From: Verrucomicrobiota bacterium
Lineage (GTDB): Bacteria > Verrucomicrobiota > Verrucomicrobiia > Limisphaerales > J093
DNA length: 64,000 nucleotides
Reading direction: 5' to 3'
Assembly (NCBI GenBank): GCA_029556615.1
Contig: JAKQDD010000209.1
Coordinates: 120,048 to 184,047 of the forward strand
The notes beneath the pieces were generated by a model, which was not told the DNA's origin, ran no database searches, and saw only the letters and a list, made by a program, of their open reading frames with translations. The translations under genes and the position numbers were made by a program. Position 1 is the stretch's first letter. The number at the start of each line of letters is the position of its first letter. This document shows, piece after piece, positions 8,841-17,528 of this stretch.

Positions 8841-9944
8841 ATGCTGGACGGTGCAATGCGTTGGGTGATCGAGCGAAGCGCGCTCGCGGATCTGGGCAAC
8901 CGGCTGGCCGCCGGAGAACGGCTGTCCGAGACCGACGCGCGGCGCCTGTTCGAGAGCCGGGACTTGAATGCCCTGGGGACCCTCGCCTCGGCAGCGTGCG
9001 AACGCGCGGTCGGGCGCCGGGCAACCTACATCCTCAACCGCTACATCAACTACTCGAACTACTGCATCCTGAGCTGCCGGTTCTGCGCGTTCGCCCGCAA
9101 GAAGCGGGATGCCGACGGGTTCGAGCTGACGGTGCCGGAGATCGTCGCCCGGGCGCGGTCCGCTCTCGATCTCGGCATCACGGAGCTGCACATCGTGGGC
9201 GGCCTGCATCCGTCGCTGCCCCTGGACTATTACACGGAGATGCTGCGCGCCTTGCGGGCGCTCGATCCCCGATTGCGACTCAAGTGTTTCACCGCGATCG
9301 AGGTGCTCCATCTGGCGTGGCGCTCGCGACAGTCGGTCCGCGACGTCCTGCGGGCGCTTCAGCAGGCCGGGCTCGACTGCCTGACCGGCGGCGGCGCCGA
9401 GGTGTTCGCCCCCCGCGTCCGCTCGGCCATCGCTCCCGGCAAGGAATCGGCCGAGGAATGGCTCGATGTGCACCGGACCTGGCACCAGCTCGGCGGACGC
9501 AGCACCTGCACCCTGCTCTACGGCCACGTGGAATCCATCGCCGACCGCGTCGATCACCTCCGCCGCCTGCGCGAGCTCCAGGATGAAACGGGCGGGTTCG
9601 TCGGTTTCATCCCCCTGCCGTACCAGCCCGAGAACAACGACATCCCGGTTCACACCCCCCCGACCGCCTTCGACACGCTGCGGACGCTGGCCGTCAGCCG
9701 CCTTTACCTCGACAACATCAAGCACCTCACCGCCTACTGGGTCGGCATGGGCTTCAAGCTCGCCCAGACCGCCCTGAGCTACGGCGCTGACGACCTCCAC
9801 GGCACGATCGTCGAGGAACACATCTTTCGCATGGCCGGCGGCAAGGCGCCGCAGGAACAGACCGCCGCCGACATGATCCGGGCAATCCGCGAGACGGGAC
9901 GGGCCGCGGTCCAGCGGGACACATTCTACCAGCCCATCGCGTGA
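8841..9944 (+). CDS. mqnE: Aminofutalosine synthase MqnE (radical SAM)
   Basis: In the futalosine pathway MqnE joins an adenosyl radical to 3-[(1-carboxyvinyl)oxy]benzoate to form aminofutalosine. The 367-residue protein has the radical-SAM cysteines in CILSCRFCAF (C-x3-C-x2-C) near residue 75, then ITELHIVGGLHP and LDCLTGGGAEVF. The C-terminus, with GADDLHGTIVEEHIFRMAG and RDTFYQPI, fits MqnE rather than the paralogue MqnC. A GGAGAGG ribosome-binding site lies before the ATG, as expected for a downstream operon gene. Together with mqnP it shows the organism makes menaquinone by the futalosine route. Confidence 0.93.
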   Translation: MLDGAMRWVIERSALADLGNRLAAGERLSETDARRLFESRDLNALGTLASAACERAVGRRATYILNRYINYSNYCILSCRFCAFARKKRDADGFELTVPEIVARARSALDLGITELHIVGGLHPSLPLDYYTEMLRALRALDPRLRLKCFTAIEVLHLAWRSRQSVRDVLRALQQAGLDCLTGGGAEVFAPRVRSAIAPGKESAEEWLDVHRTWHQLGGRSTCTLLYGHVESIADRVDHLRRLRELQDETGGFVGFIPLPYQPENNDIPVHTPPTAFDTLRTLAVSRLYLDNIKHLTAYWVGMGFKLAQTALSYGADDLHGTIVEEHIFRMAGGKAPQEQTAADMIRAIRETGRAAVQRDTFYQPIA

Positions 9945-9988
9945 GGCCCGCCCACCTGCACGGTCCAATCGGAAAACCGACGGGCCTG

Positions 9989-10172
9989 GCGAGGCGCCGC
10001 CTCAGACCTAAACCTAACGAAGTCCGCGATCCCATGAAGCCTTCCTGCCTTTTCGGACCCTCTCTTCCGCGCCTCGCTACAGTAGAGTCCTCGACGGAAG
10101 GAGGGGAGGCCTGGAACGGCAGGGGCCAAACTTGACCTGTTGACTCCACATTCCACAGGGCGAGGACTCTAG
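9989..10172 (+). repeat. Two-module inverted-terminal repeat, copy A
   Basis: Module 1 (9989-10079) runs from GCGAGGCGCCGCCTCAGAC to CCGCGCCTCGCTA, with inverted ends. Module 2 (10083-10172, 90 bp) begins TAGAGTCCTCG and ends CGAGGACTCTAG, an 11-bp perfect terminal inverted repeat. Both modules recur at 29063-29335, 30311-30490 (reverse) and 40731-40910. No ORF of transposase type is inside, so it behaves like a MITE or large REP element. It fills most of the 270-bp gap after mqnE. Confidence 0.85.
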
Positions 10173-10179
10173 TCCCGGA

Positions 10180-10208
10180 TTGCCGCGTGCTGGAGTTTGC
10201 CTTAGAAG
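10180..10208 (+). promoter_or_regulatory. Predicted promoter of the giant CotH/lamin-tail gene
   Basis: TTGCCG (10180-10185), a 17-nt spacer and TAGAAG (10203-10208) end 6 nt before the ATG at 10215. The -35 starts 8 nt after the end of repeat copy A. Confidence 0.4.
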
Positions 10209-10214
10209 GGGGGC

Positions 10215-13200
10215 ATGCCTGCGATGAGCATCATGACTCGAGCGCGACGTCTCTGGGGGAATGGGAGGCATGCGGCGCATCGATGGTGGCGGGGCGGGTG
10301 GGTCATGGCTCTTGGGCTGGGGGCGATCCCGCTCGAGGCGGAGGTCCTGATTGCTCCGCAGAGCGTCTGGAAGTACTGGAGGGGGACCAGCGAGGCTTCG
10401 AGTCCGACGAGCGCCTGGCGGTCGTTGGGGTTTGACGACAGCGCGTGGGAGGCGGGCCAGGCGCCGTTCTATTATGATGCCGAGAGGATTTACCAAGGGA
10501 ACACCGCCCTCGACGGCATGCGGTACACGTACACGTGTCTCTTTCTGCGGCGGACCTTTGTGGTGGACTCGGTGGCGGCGATCTCGACCCTCGAACTGCG
10601 GTCCTATTGCGACGACGGGTTTGTTCTTTGGATCAACGGCACCCGGGTTCATGCGTTCAACTACACCCTGAGCAACTACAACCGGACGAACACGGCGACG
10701 GCCCTGGCGACCGAGCCGCTGGTGTGGTCGGGCGTCACGCTCACGAATCCGGCGGCCTATCTCGTGAACGGGGCGAACCAGGTGGCGGTGCAGGCCTTCA
10801 ACCGGCCGATCACGAGCAGCGATTTCATCATCGAGCTCGAGTTGTCATCGAGCGCGCCGGACCTGAAGGCGCCGACGGTGGCGCGGGTGACGCCGGGGGC
10901 GGGGACGGTCGAGGGCCTGCGCCAGGTCACGGTCGAGTTCAGCGAGTCGGTGGGCGGGGTGAGCGCCTCCGATCTCCTGTTGAACGGGATCCCGGCGTTG
11001 GGCGTCACGGGGTCGGGATCGAGCTACACGTTTGCGTTCGGCCCCCTGCCGCTGGGGCGGGTGGCAGCGACGTGGGATCCTGGGGCATGGATCACGGATT
11101 TTGCGAGTCCGCCCAACACGTTTGTGACGACGGGTCCTGGCGCGACGTGGGAGTACGACCTGGTCGATCGCCAGGCGCCGGCGATCGAGGCGCTGGTGCC
11201 GGCGGCGGGCACGGTGGTGCGACAGCTTCAGCAGGTCAGCGTGACGTTCACCGAGCCGGTGACGGGCGTTGATGCGGCGGATCTCCGGATTGACGGGGTG
11301 GGGGCAACGCGGGTGACCGGTTCGCTGGCCGGTCCGTATATCTTCGAGTTTCCCGCGCGGTCGGCGGGGCCGGTCGCCCTGGCTTGGGCGCCGGACTCGG
11401 GCATTGCCGACGAGGCGGTTCCGGCCAATGCGTTCGGGGGCGGGTCGTGGACGGTGACGGTGGATCCCTCGTTTGTGGTCTCGACGGTGCGGATCAACGA
11501 GATTCTGACCGCGTATTCCGGGGTGGGGGGCCTGCGGGACGAGGACGACGAGTTGCAGGATTGGATCGAGTTGCGCAACAGCGGGACGACGGCGGTCCGG
11601 CTTTTGGGCTGGGCGTTGACCGACGATCCGGACGATCCCGGGCAGTGGACATTCCCGGACGTGTCGATCGGGCCCGGCCAGCACCTGGTGGTGTTCGCCT
11701 CGGGCAAGGACCGCAAGCCGACGGCGCCCGGGAGCCGGCTTCACACGAACTTCAAACTGAATTCGGCCGGCGACTATTTAGGCCTGTACGATGCGGAATC
11801 GCCGCGCCAGCGTCTGTCCGCGTTCGCCCCCGAGTTCCCCGAGCAGCGGAGCGATCACTCGTACGGCTACGATTCGTCGAGCGGGCTCCGTTATTTCGCC
11901 GTGCCGACCCCGGGCGCCGCGAACGGGGCGAGCACGATTATCGGCGTGGTGCCGCCGGTGCATGAGAATGTCAGCCGGGGGTTTTTCGAGCGGCCATTCA
12001 GCCTGGTGCTGACCTGTCCGATGGCTGGGGCGGCGATCCGGTACACGACCGACGGCAGCGAGCCGACCCAGGGGTCGGGGGAGTTGTACGCCGGCCCGGT
12101 GACGATTTCGGTGACGACGGTGTTGCGGGCGGCTGCGTTCCTGGCGGGGCATCTGCCTTCCGCGATGACCACGTGCAGCTACGTGTTTCCGGACCAGGTG
12201 ATTGCGCAGCCGAACAATCCTCCCGGTGTGCCGACGACCTGGATTGACACTCAGAATCGGACGTGGACGGCGGACTACGAGATGGACCCGGAGATCACGC
12301 AGGACCCGCAGTACCGGGATCTGCTGAAGCCGGCCCTGCTGGCTCTGCCGGTGCTATCGGTGGTGATGCGTCCCGAGGATCTTTTTGACAACAGCACCGG
12401 GATCTACCCCAAGTCCCAGAACCGCGGCGCCTCGTGGGAGCGCCCGTGCTCGGTCGAGCTTTTCTTCCCGGACGGCCGCGAGGGCTTCCAGATCGAGTGC
12501 GGCATCCAGTGCCAGGGCAACTCCGTCCGCGACCCGGTCAAGACGCCCAAGCACGCCTTTCGGTTGGTGTTCAAGGGGGACTACGGGCCGGCGAAACTGC
12601 GGCACCCGTTCTTTCCCGATTCGACGGTGTCGACGTTTGACACGTTGACCCTGCGGGCGGACTTCAACTTTTCATGGCTCCACTGGAGCAGCGGGCAACG
12701 GCCGAGGGGCCAGCGGTGTCGGGACGCGTTCTTGAAGGACTCGCTTCGCGCGATGGGCGGGCTGAGCGGGCACAACCGGTTTGTTCATCTCTATCTCAAC
12801 GGACTGTATTGGGGCGTGTACGACCCGACGGAGCGTCCGGACGGCGCGTTTGGGGCGGCCTACCTGGGCGGGGAGAAGGAGGATTACGACGTGGTGAACG
12901 AGGGCAGCCTTGTGGACGGCAACATGACGGCCTACAACGCGATGCTCGCGATCAACGACCTGGCGGACACTGGCCGGTTCCAGCAGATGGAGCAGTACCT
13001 GGACGTGGGGCAGTACATCGACTACATCCTGCTGCATTTTTACGTGGGGCACGAGGACTGGGGCCAGAACAAGAACTGGTACACGATGCGGCGCCGGGTC
13101 GCGGGCGCGGGTTTCAAGTACGTGCCGTGGGACGGCGAGAACATCATGGCGGCCAACACGGCCAATCGCGTCAGCAACTCGGACACGGCGTCGGGTCTCC

Positions 13201-16200
13201 ACACGAAGCTCGTCGCCAACGCCCAGTACCGGCTCGACTTCGCGGATCACGTCCAGCGCCATTGTTTCGACGGCGGCGCCTTGACGCCCGAGGTGGTCGG
13301 CGCCCGGTGGCAGCGCTGGGCGGACGTGCTCGATATTGCGATTGTGGCCGAGTCCGCGCGGTGGGGGGATTACCGCCGGGATGTACATTCCTATTCGAGC
13401 GGGCCGTACGAGCTGTACACGCGGAACCAGCATTGGCTGGTCGAGCGCGACCGGTTGTTGAAGGACTATTTCCCGGTGCGAACGGGCATTCTCGTGGGCC
13501 AGCTGAAATCGGCCGGCCTTTATCCGGCGAACGCGGTGGCGCCCGTGTTGAGTCACCGGGGCGGCCCGGTCGCCGCGGGTCTGCGGCTGACCCTCTCGGC
13601 TGCCTCGGGGAGCCTCATCGTGACGACGAACGGGCTTGATCCGCGGGTCCGGCATGCGGGTACGATCGACCCGTCGGCGTGGGTCTATCGGGAGCCGCTG
13701 GTGATCGATCGGAGTCTGACGGTCAAGGCCCGGACTCTGCTGGGCGCGGAGTGGAGCGCCCTAGTCGAGGCCACGTTCCAGGTCGCGGAGCTTGGCTCGC
13801 CCCTGCGCATCACGGAGATCATGTATCATCCCGCCGGAGGCGACCCCTACGAGTTCATCGAGCTGCAGAACACGGGGTCGACGACGATCCACGTCGGCGG
13901 CTACGCCTTTGAGGGCATCGATTACACGTTCCCACCCGGCACGACGCTCGGTGCGGGCGCGCGGATCGTGCTTGCGTCCGGCGTCAGTCCCGACGCGTTC
14001 GCGCAGGAGTATCCGGGCGTTCCGGTTTTTGGCTACTTCGGGTTGAGTCTGGCCAACGGCGGCGAACGGCTGGTGCTGCGCGATGCTGCGGGCGCTGTGG
14101 CGACTGCCGTCGAGTATGGCGATGGGGGCGGCTGGCCGACGGCGGCGGACGGGTCCGGATCATCGCTCGAGGTGTTGGATCCCCGGGGCGATCCGGACGC
14201 GCCGGCGAATTGGCAGGCGAGCGCGCGGCGCGGCGGTTCCCCTGGGGCGGCCACGGTGCCGATGGTCTCGCCGTCGGTTGTGCTTAGTGAAATCATGGCG
14301 GACAACGTCGCTTCCGTTCCGGCGGGCGCGGGATTCCCCGACTGGATCGAAGTGCACAACCCGACGGGCGCGGCCGTCGACCTGTCGGGTTGGGGATTGA
14401 GCGATGACAGCGATCCACGGTTTGTGTTTCCCGCCGGCACGCTCCTCGATGCCGGCGGTTATCTTGTGGTCTGGTGTGGGGCGGATGAGACGGCGCCAGG
14501 GCATCGAGCCGGGTTTGCGCTGGCGCGCAAGGGCGAGACGGTGTCCCTGTTTGATGCCAGCGGGCGGCGGGTGGACAGCGTCACGTTCGGGTTGCAGTTG
14601 GCGGACAGGAGTCTCGGTCGGGTGGCGGGCGCGGGGGGGCTCTGGCAGCTTTGCGAACCGACGCCTGGGGTGGCGAACCGGGCGCACGCGGTGGCTGTGG
14701 CGGCCCGGTTGCGGCTCAACGAGTGGCTTCCCAACCCGGTGACGGGGCAGGCGGGCTGGGTCGAGATCTACAACGCCGACGTCGACTTGCCGGCGGTGTT
14801 GAAGGGGCTGTACGTCGCCGCCGGCGGCGCCGTCAGCCGACTCGAAGCCCTCGCGTTCCTGCCGCCGGGAGGATTCGTGGTACTGGGGGCGGACCTCGGG
14901 GGCGACCTGCGTCTTCCGTTCCGGCTGCCGGAATCCGGGGGCACGCTCGCGCTTTACGATGGGGCAGGTGTGGGGATTGATCAGGTGGTTTACTCGGGCC
15001 TCGAGTTGGGGACATCTGCGGGGCGCCTGCCGGACGGGGGTGCCAGGGTCGAGGCCTTTCCAGGGAGCAGCAGTCCCGGCGCACCGAACCATCGCCTGGA
15101 GCCGTCGGGTTTGGTCTTGAACGAGGTGATGGCGTGGAATGCGGGTGTTGTGACCAACGCCGCGGGCGGGACGCCGGACTGGGTCGAGCTGTACAATCCC
15201 GCGCCGGCGCCGGCCGCGTTGGATGGGCTGAGCCTTGGGCTTGGGGAGGCCGGCCTCGATCGGTGGTTCTTTCCGCGGGGGTTGGCTGTTCCGGCCGAAG
15301 GCTGGCTGACGATCTGGTGTGACGGGACCCGTCCGATCTCGATGAGCCCGGAAACACCCTTGAACGCGGGCGAGGGTCTAGGGCGCGATGGCGGAGTGCT
15401 AGTGTTGTACAACGCTCTGGGCCAGGCGCTGGACCGGATTGCCTATGGCGCCCAGGTCCGGAATCGCAGTCTCGGGCGGGCGCAGGGGGAGTGGCAATTG
15501 CTCGAGATGCCCACGCCGGGAGCCGAGAACTCGGGGCCGGCGTTTTTGGGCGATGGGAGCAACCTGCGGATCAACGAATGGCTCGCCAGTTCGGCCGCTG
15601 GGGGCGACTGGGTCGAGCTGTACAATGCGGACAATCTGCCGGTGGCACTCGCCGGTCTGACGCTCACGGATCTGCCCGGCATGGCCGGGCTTCAGCAGCC
15701 GCCTTTTGCATCGCTCGATTACGTCGATGCTGGCGGGTTCGTCTGTGTGCGGTCGGCGGAGTTTGCGCCGGCGGGAGCGGCGAGCCTGGGTTTTGGACTG
15801 TCCCGTGAGGGCGATGCGCTGGTCCTGCTTGGGAATGGGGGCGAGTGGATTGACGCCGTGTTCTTCGGGTCCATGGCCCTGGGGACCTCGCTCGGGCGGT
15901 TGCCCGACGGGGCGGAGTCGGTGGTCCTGTTTCCGGAGGAACCGACTCCGGGCGGTCCCAATGGGTTTCGATTGAGGACGCCGTTGGTGAGCGAGGTGCT
16001 CCCCCAGACGGCGTCCCCGCTCGAGGCGGCGATCGAACTCCACAACCCGGAGGCGGCGCCCGTCGACATCGGCGGTTGGTACTTGAGCGATGACCCGGCG
16101 GATCCGCGCAAGTTCCGGATTCCCGAAGGAACGGAGATTGGTGCGGGCGCCTTTTGTGTGTTTTACCGGCATCAATTTGACGGGGGGACGGGCTCGCTTG

Positions 16201-17258
16201 TGCCGTTTGGGCTCGAGTCCGGTCGGGGGGAGACCGCGGTGTTGTCGGCGGCGGATGCATCGGGGAATCTGACCGGTTGGCGTGATGTGATGTCCGCGGG
16301 GGTCCATCTCCCGGGGGTCTCCTTTGGGCGATACCTGACGAGCCAGGGGTCGGAAGTTGTTCCTTGGAGTTGGGCGACGTTTGGGGTGGATCGTCCGGAG
16401 AACCTCGATCAATTCCGTCAGGGTCAAGGGGCGTCAAACGCTCCGCCGAGGGTGGGTCCGCTCGTCATTTCGGAAATACACTATCATCCGGTTGCGACCG
16501 CCGGTGGGTCCGGCGAGGAGAATGGCGCTTCATCGCAGGATGAGTTCATCGAGCTGCAGAACATCACGGAGCGACTGGTGGTGGCAGGCGATCGCGGGGC
16601 AGTGGGCGCGTGGCGGATTCGAGGCGGCGTGGACTTGGATCTCCCGGGGGGCGTAGCCGTCGCGCCGGGCGGGTTTGTGGTGCTGGTCTCCTTCGATCCG
16701 CAGGCGGACGTGGTGCTTGAAGAGAACTTCCGAGTGCGGCATGCGGTACCGGCGGGTGTGCCGCTGGTGGGGCCTTGGAACGGCCGTTTGGACAACGCCG
16801 GGGAAAGCCTGCGGCTCGAGTTTGCGGACTGGCCAGCCGGCGTCGCGGTGCCGGAGGGAGGCATCCCGCCGTTCCTGATGGCGGAACGGATTGGTTACTG
16901 CCCCGACGCCCCGTGGCCGGACGCGGCGGACGGGGATGGGGCATCGCTGCAACGTCGGGTCGCCGGCGCCTATGGGAACGACCCGGCCAATTGGCATTGT
17001 GCTCCGCCCACGCCCGGGCGGGCGAGTTTCGCGCCGCTCTTACGTCTTTCGGCGGTGACGGAGGCTGGCGTGCATCTGGGATGGGCGAGTCTGCCCGGCC
17101 GCAGCTATCGGGTGCAGTTCCGAGGCTCGCTGGTCGAGGGCGCATGGCTTGATCTGGGCGGCGACATCGTCGCGGACAGCCTCGAGACAACGGCTGTGGA
17201 CCTCTCGCCGGCCCTCGAAGGCGCGCGGTACTACCGGGTGATCCTGATCGGCGACTGA
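10215..17258 (+). CDS. Giant secreted CotH-kinase protein with eight lamin-tail domains
   Basis: This 2347-residue exported protein has an N-terminal basic/hydrophobic leader ending near EAEV (about residue 44). A lectin-like beta domain spans ~45-210 and two Ig-like blocks (AP.V..V.P..GTV) ~215-415. Lamin-tail domain 1 starts at ~420, a chitobiase-C-like block (IRYTTDGSEPT) near 610 and the CotH kinase-like domain spans ~705-1090. Seven more lamin-tail domains begin near 1194, 1352, 1498, 1630, 1783, 1922 and 2082, each with an [LV].[IL][NST]E(I/W/V) opening and a WIELxN-like motif. The CotH core has NKNWY and VPWDGEN, so the usual D-L-D metal motif is D-G-E here. It ends in a small beta domain closing with ARYYRV. 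Probably cell-surface; kinase activity is unproven. The start could also be the ATG at 10224. Confidence 0.9.
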   Translation: MPAMSIMTRARRLWGNGRHAAHRWWRGGWVMALGLGAIPLEAEVLIAPQSVWKYWRGTSEASSPTSAWRSLGFDDSAWEAGQAPFYYDAERIYQGNTALDGMRYTYTCLFLRRTFVVDSVAAISTLELRSYCDDGFVLWINGTRVHAFNYTLSNYNRTNTATALATEPLVWSGVTLTNPAAYLVNGANQVAVQAFNRPITSSDFIIELELSSSAPDLKAPTVARVTPGAGTVEGLRQVTVEFSESVGGVSASDLLLNGIPALGVTGSGSSYTFAFGPLPLGRVAATWDPGAWITDFASPPNTFVTTGPGATWEYDLVDRQAPAIEALVPAAGTVVRQLQQVSVTFTEPVTGVDAADLRIDGVGATRVTGSLAGPYIFEFPARSAGPVALAWAPDSGIADEAVPANAFGGGSWTVTVDPSFVVSTVRINEILTAYSGVGGLRDEDDELQDWIELRNSGTTAVRLLGWALTDDPDDPGQWTFPDVSIGPGQHLVVFASGKDRKPTAPGSRLHTNFKLNSAGDYLGLYDAESPRQRLSAFAPEFPEQRSDHSYGYDSSSGLRYFAVPTPGAANGASTIIGVVPPVHENVSRGFFERPFSLVLTCPMAGAAIRYTTDGSEPTQGSGELYAGPVTISVTTVLRAAAFLAGHLPSAMTTCSYVFPDQVIAQPNNPPGVPTTWIDTQNRTWTADYEMDPEITQDPQYRDLLKPALLALPVLSVVMRPEDLFDNSTGIYPKSQNRGASWERPCSVELFFPDGREGFQIECGIQCQGNSVRDPVKTPKHAFRLVFKGDYGPAKLRHPFFPDSTVSTFDTLTLRADFNFSWLHWSSGQRPRGQRCRDAFLKDSLRAMGGLSGHNRFVHLYLNGLYWGVYDPTERPDGAFGAAYLGGEKEDYDVVNEGSLVDGNMTAYNAMLAINDLADTGRFQQMEQYLDVGQYIDYILLHFYVGHEDWGQNKNWYTMRRRVAGAGFKYVPWDGENIMAANTANRVSNSDTASGLHTKLVANAQYRLDFADHVQRHCFDGGALTPEVVGARWQRWADVLDIAIVAESARWGDYRRDVHSYSSGPYELYTRNQHWLVERDRLLKDYFPVRTGILVGQLKSAGLYPANAVAPVLSHRGGPVAAGLRLTLSAASGSLIVTTNGLDPRVRHAGTIDPSAWVYREPLVIDRSLTVKARTLLGAEWSALVEATFQVAELGSPLRITEIMYHPAGGDPYEFIELQNTGSTTIHVGGYAFEGIDYTFPPGTTLGAGARIVLASGVSPDAFAQEYPGVPVFGYFGLSLANGGERLVLRDAAGAVATAVEYGDGGGWPTAADGSGSSLEVLDPRGDPDAPANWQASARRGGSPGAATVPMVSPSVVLSEIMADNVASVPAGAGFPDWIEVHNPTGAAVDLSGWGLSDDSDPRFVFPAGTLLDAGGYLVVWCGADETAPGHRAGFALARKGETVSLFDASGRRVDSVTFGLQLADRSLGRVAGAGGLWQLCEPTPGVANRAHAVAVAARLRLNEWLPNPVTGQAGWVEIYNADVDLPAVLKGLYVAAGGAVSRLEALAFLPPGGFVVLGADLGGDLRLPFRLPESGGTLALYDGAGVGIDQVVYSGLELGTSAGRLPDGGARVEAFPGSSSPGAPNHRLEPSGLVLNEVMAWNAGVVTNAAGGTPDWVELYNPAPAPAALDGLSLGLGEAGLDRWFFPRGLAVPAEGWLTIWCDGTRPISMSPETPLNAGEGLGRDGGVLVLYNALGQALDRIAYGAQVRNRSLGRAQGEWQLLEMPTPGAENSGPAFLGDGSNLRINEWLASSAAGGDWVELYNADNLPVALAGLTLTDLPGMAGLQQPPFASLDYVDAGGFVCVRSAEFAPAGAASLGFGLSREGDALVLLGNGGEWIDAVFFGSMALGTSLGRLPDGAESVVLFPEEPTPGGPNGFRLRTPLVSEVLPQTASPLEAAIELHNPEAAPVDIGGWYLSDDPADPRKFRIPEGTEIGAGAFCVFYRHQFDGGTGSLVPFGLESGRGETAVLSAADASGNLTGWRDVMSAGVHLPGVSFGRYLTSQGSEVVPWSWATFGVDRPENLDQFRQGQGASNAPPRVGPLVISEIHYHPVATAGGSGEENGASSQDEFIELQNITERLVVAGDRGAVGAWRIRGGVDLDLPGGVAVAPGGFVVLVSFDPQADVVLEENFRVRHAVPAGVPLVGPWNGRLDNAGESLRLEFADWPAGVAVPEGGIPPFLMAERIGYCPDAPWPDAADGDGASLQRRVAGAYGNDPANWHCAPPTPGRASFAPLLRLSAVTEAGVHLGWASLPGRSYRVQFRGSLVEGAWLDLGGDIVADSLETTAVDLSPALEGARYYRVILIGD

Positions 17259-17352
17259 CCAACCGGGGGCCGCGTACGCCTTCTTCCAGCGAGGCGCGGA
17301 GGCAGGGTGCCCCGCCGGCCCCCGCGGTTTCTCTGGACTGCATGTTTCATTG

Positions 17353-17371
17353 GTCTGAGGCGCGCCTCGCT
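17353..17371. repeat. Solo end of the two-module repeat
   Basis: GTCTGAGGCGCGCCTCGCT matches the outer end of module 1 (reverse orientation) without the rest. It lies in the 270-bp gap between two secreted-protein genes. In the same gap CGGGGGCCG (17264-17272) and CGGCCCCCG (17316-17324) are a 9-bp inverted pair with a 43-nt loop, at most a weak terminator. Nothing else is evident there. Confidence 0.55.
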
Positions 17372-17528
17372 TGGGGGACAAGCGGGCGGGGCTGGTTTAC
17401 GGACTTCGAGCCTCTAAGGGTTCACGGACCGTTTTGCTGGCTGGGAAATGTCGCGAGTGCGGCAGCCTCGAGGCACTACGGTTGTATAACACAGTAGCAT
17501 CGAACCCAACAACAACGAGAGGACCAAA

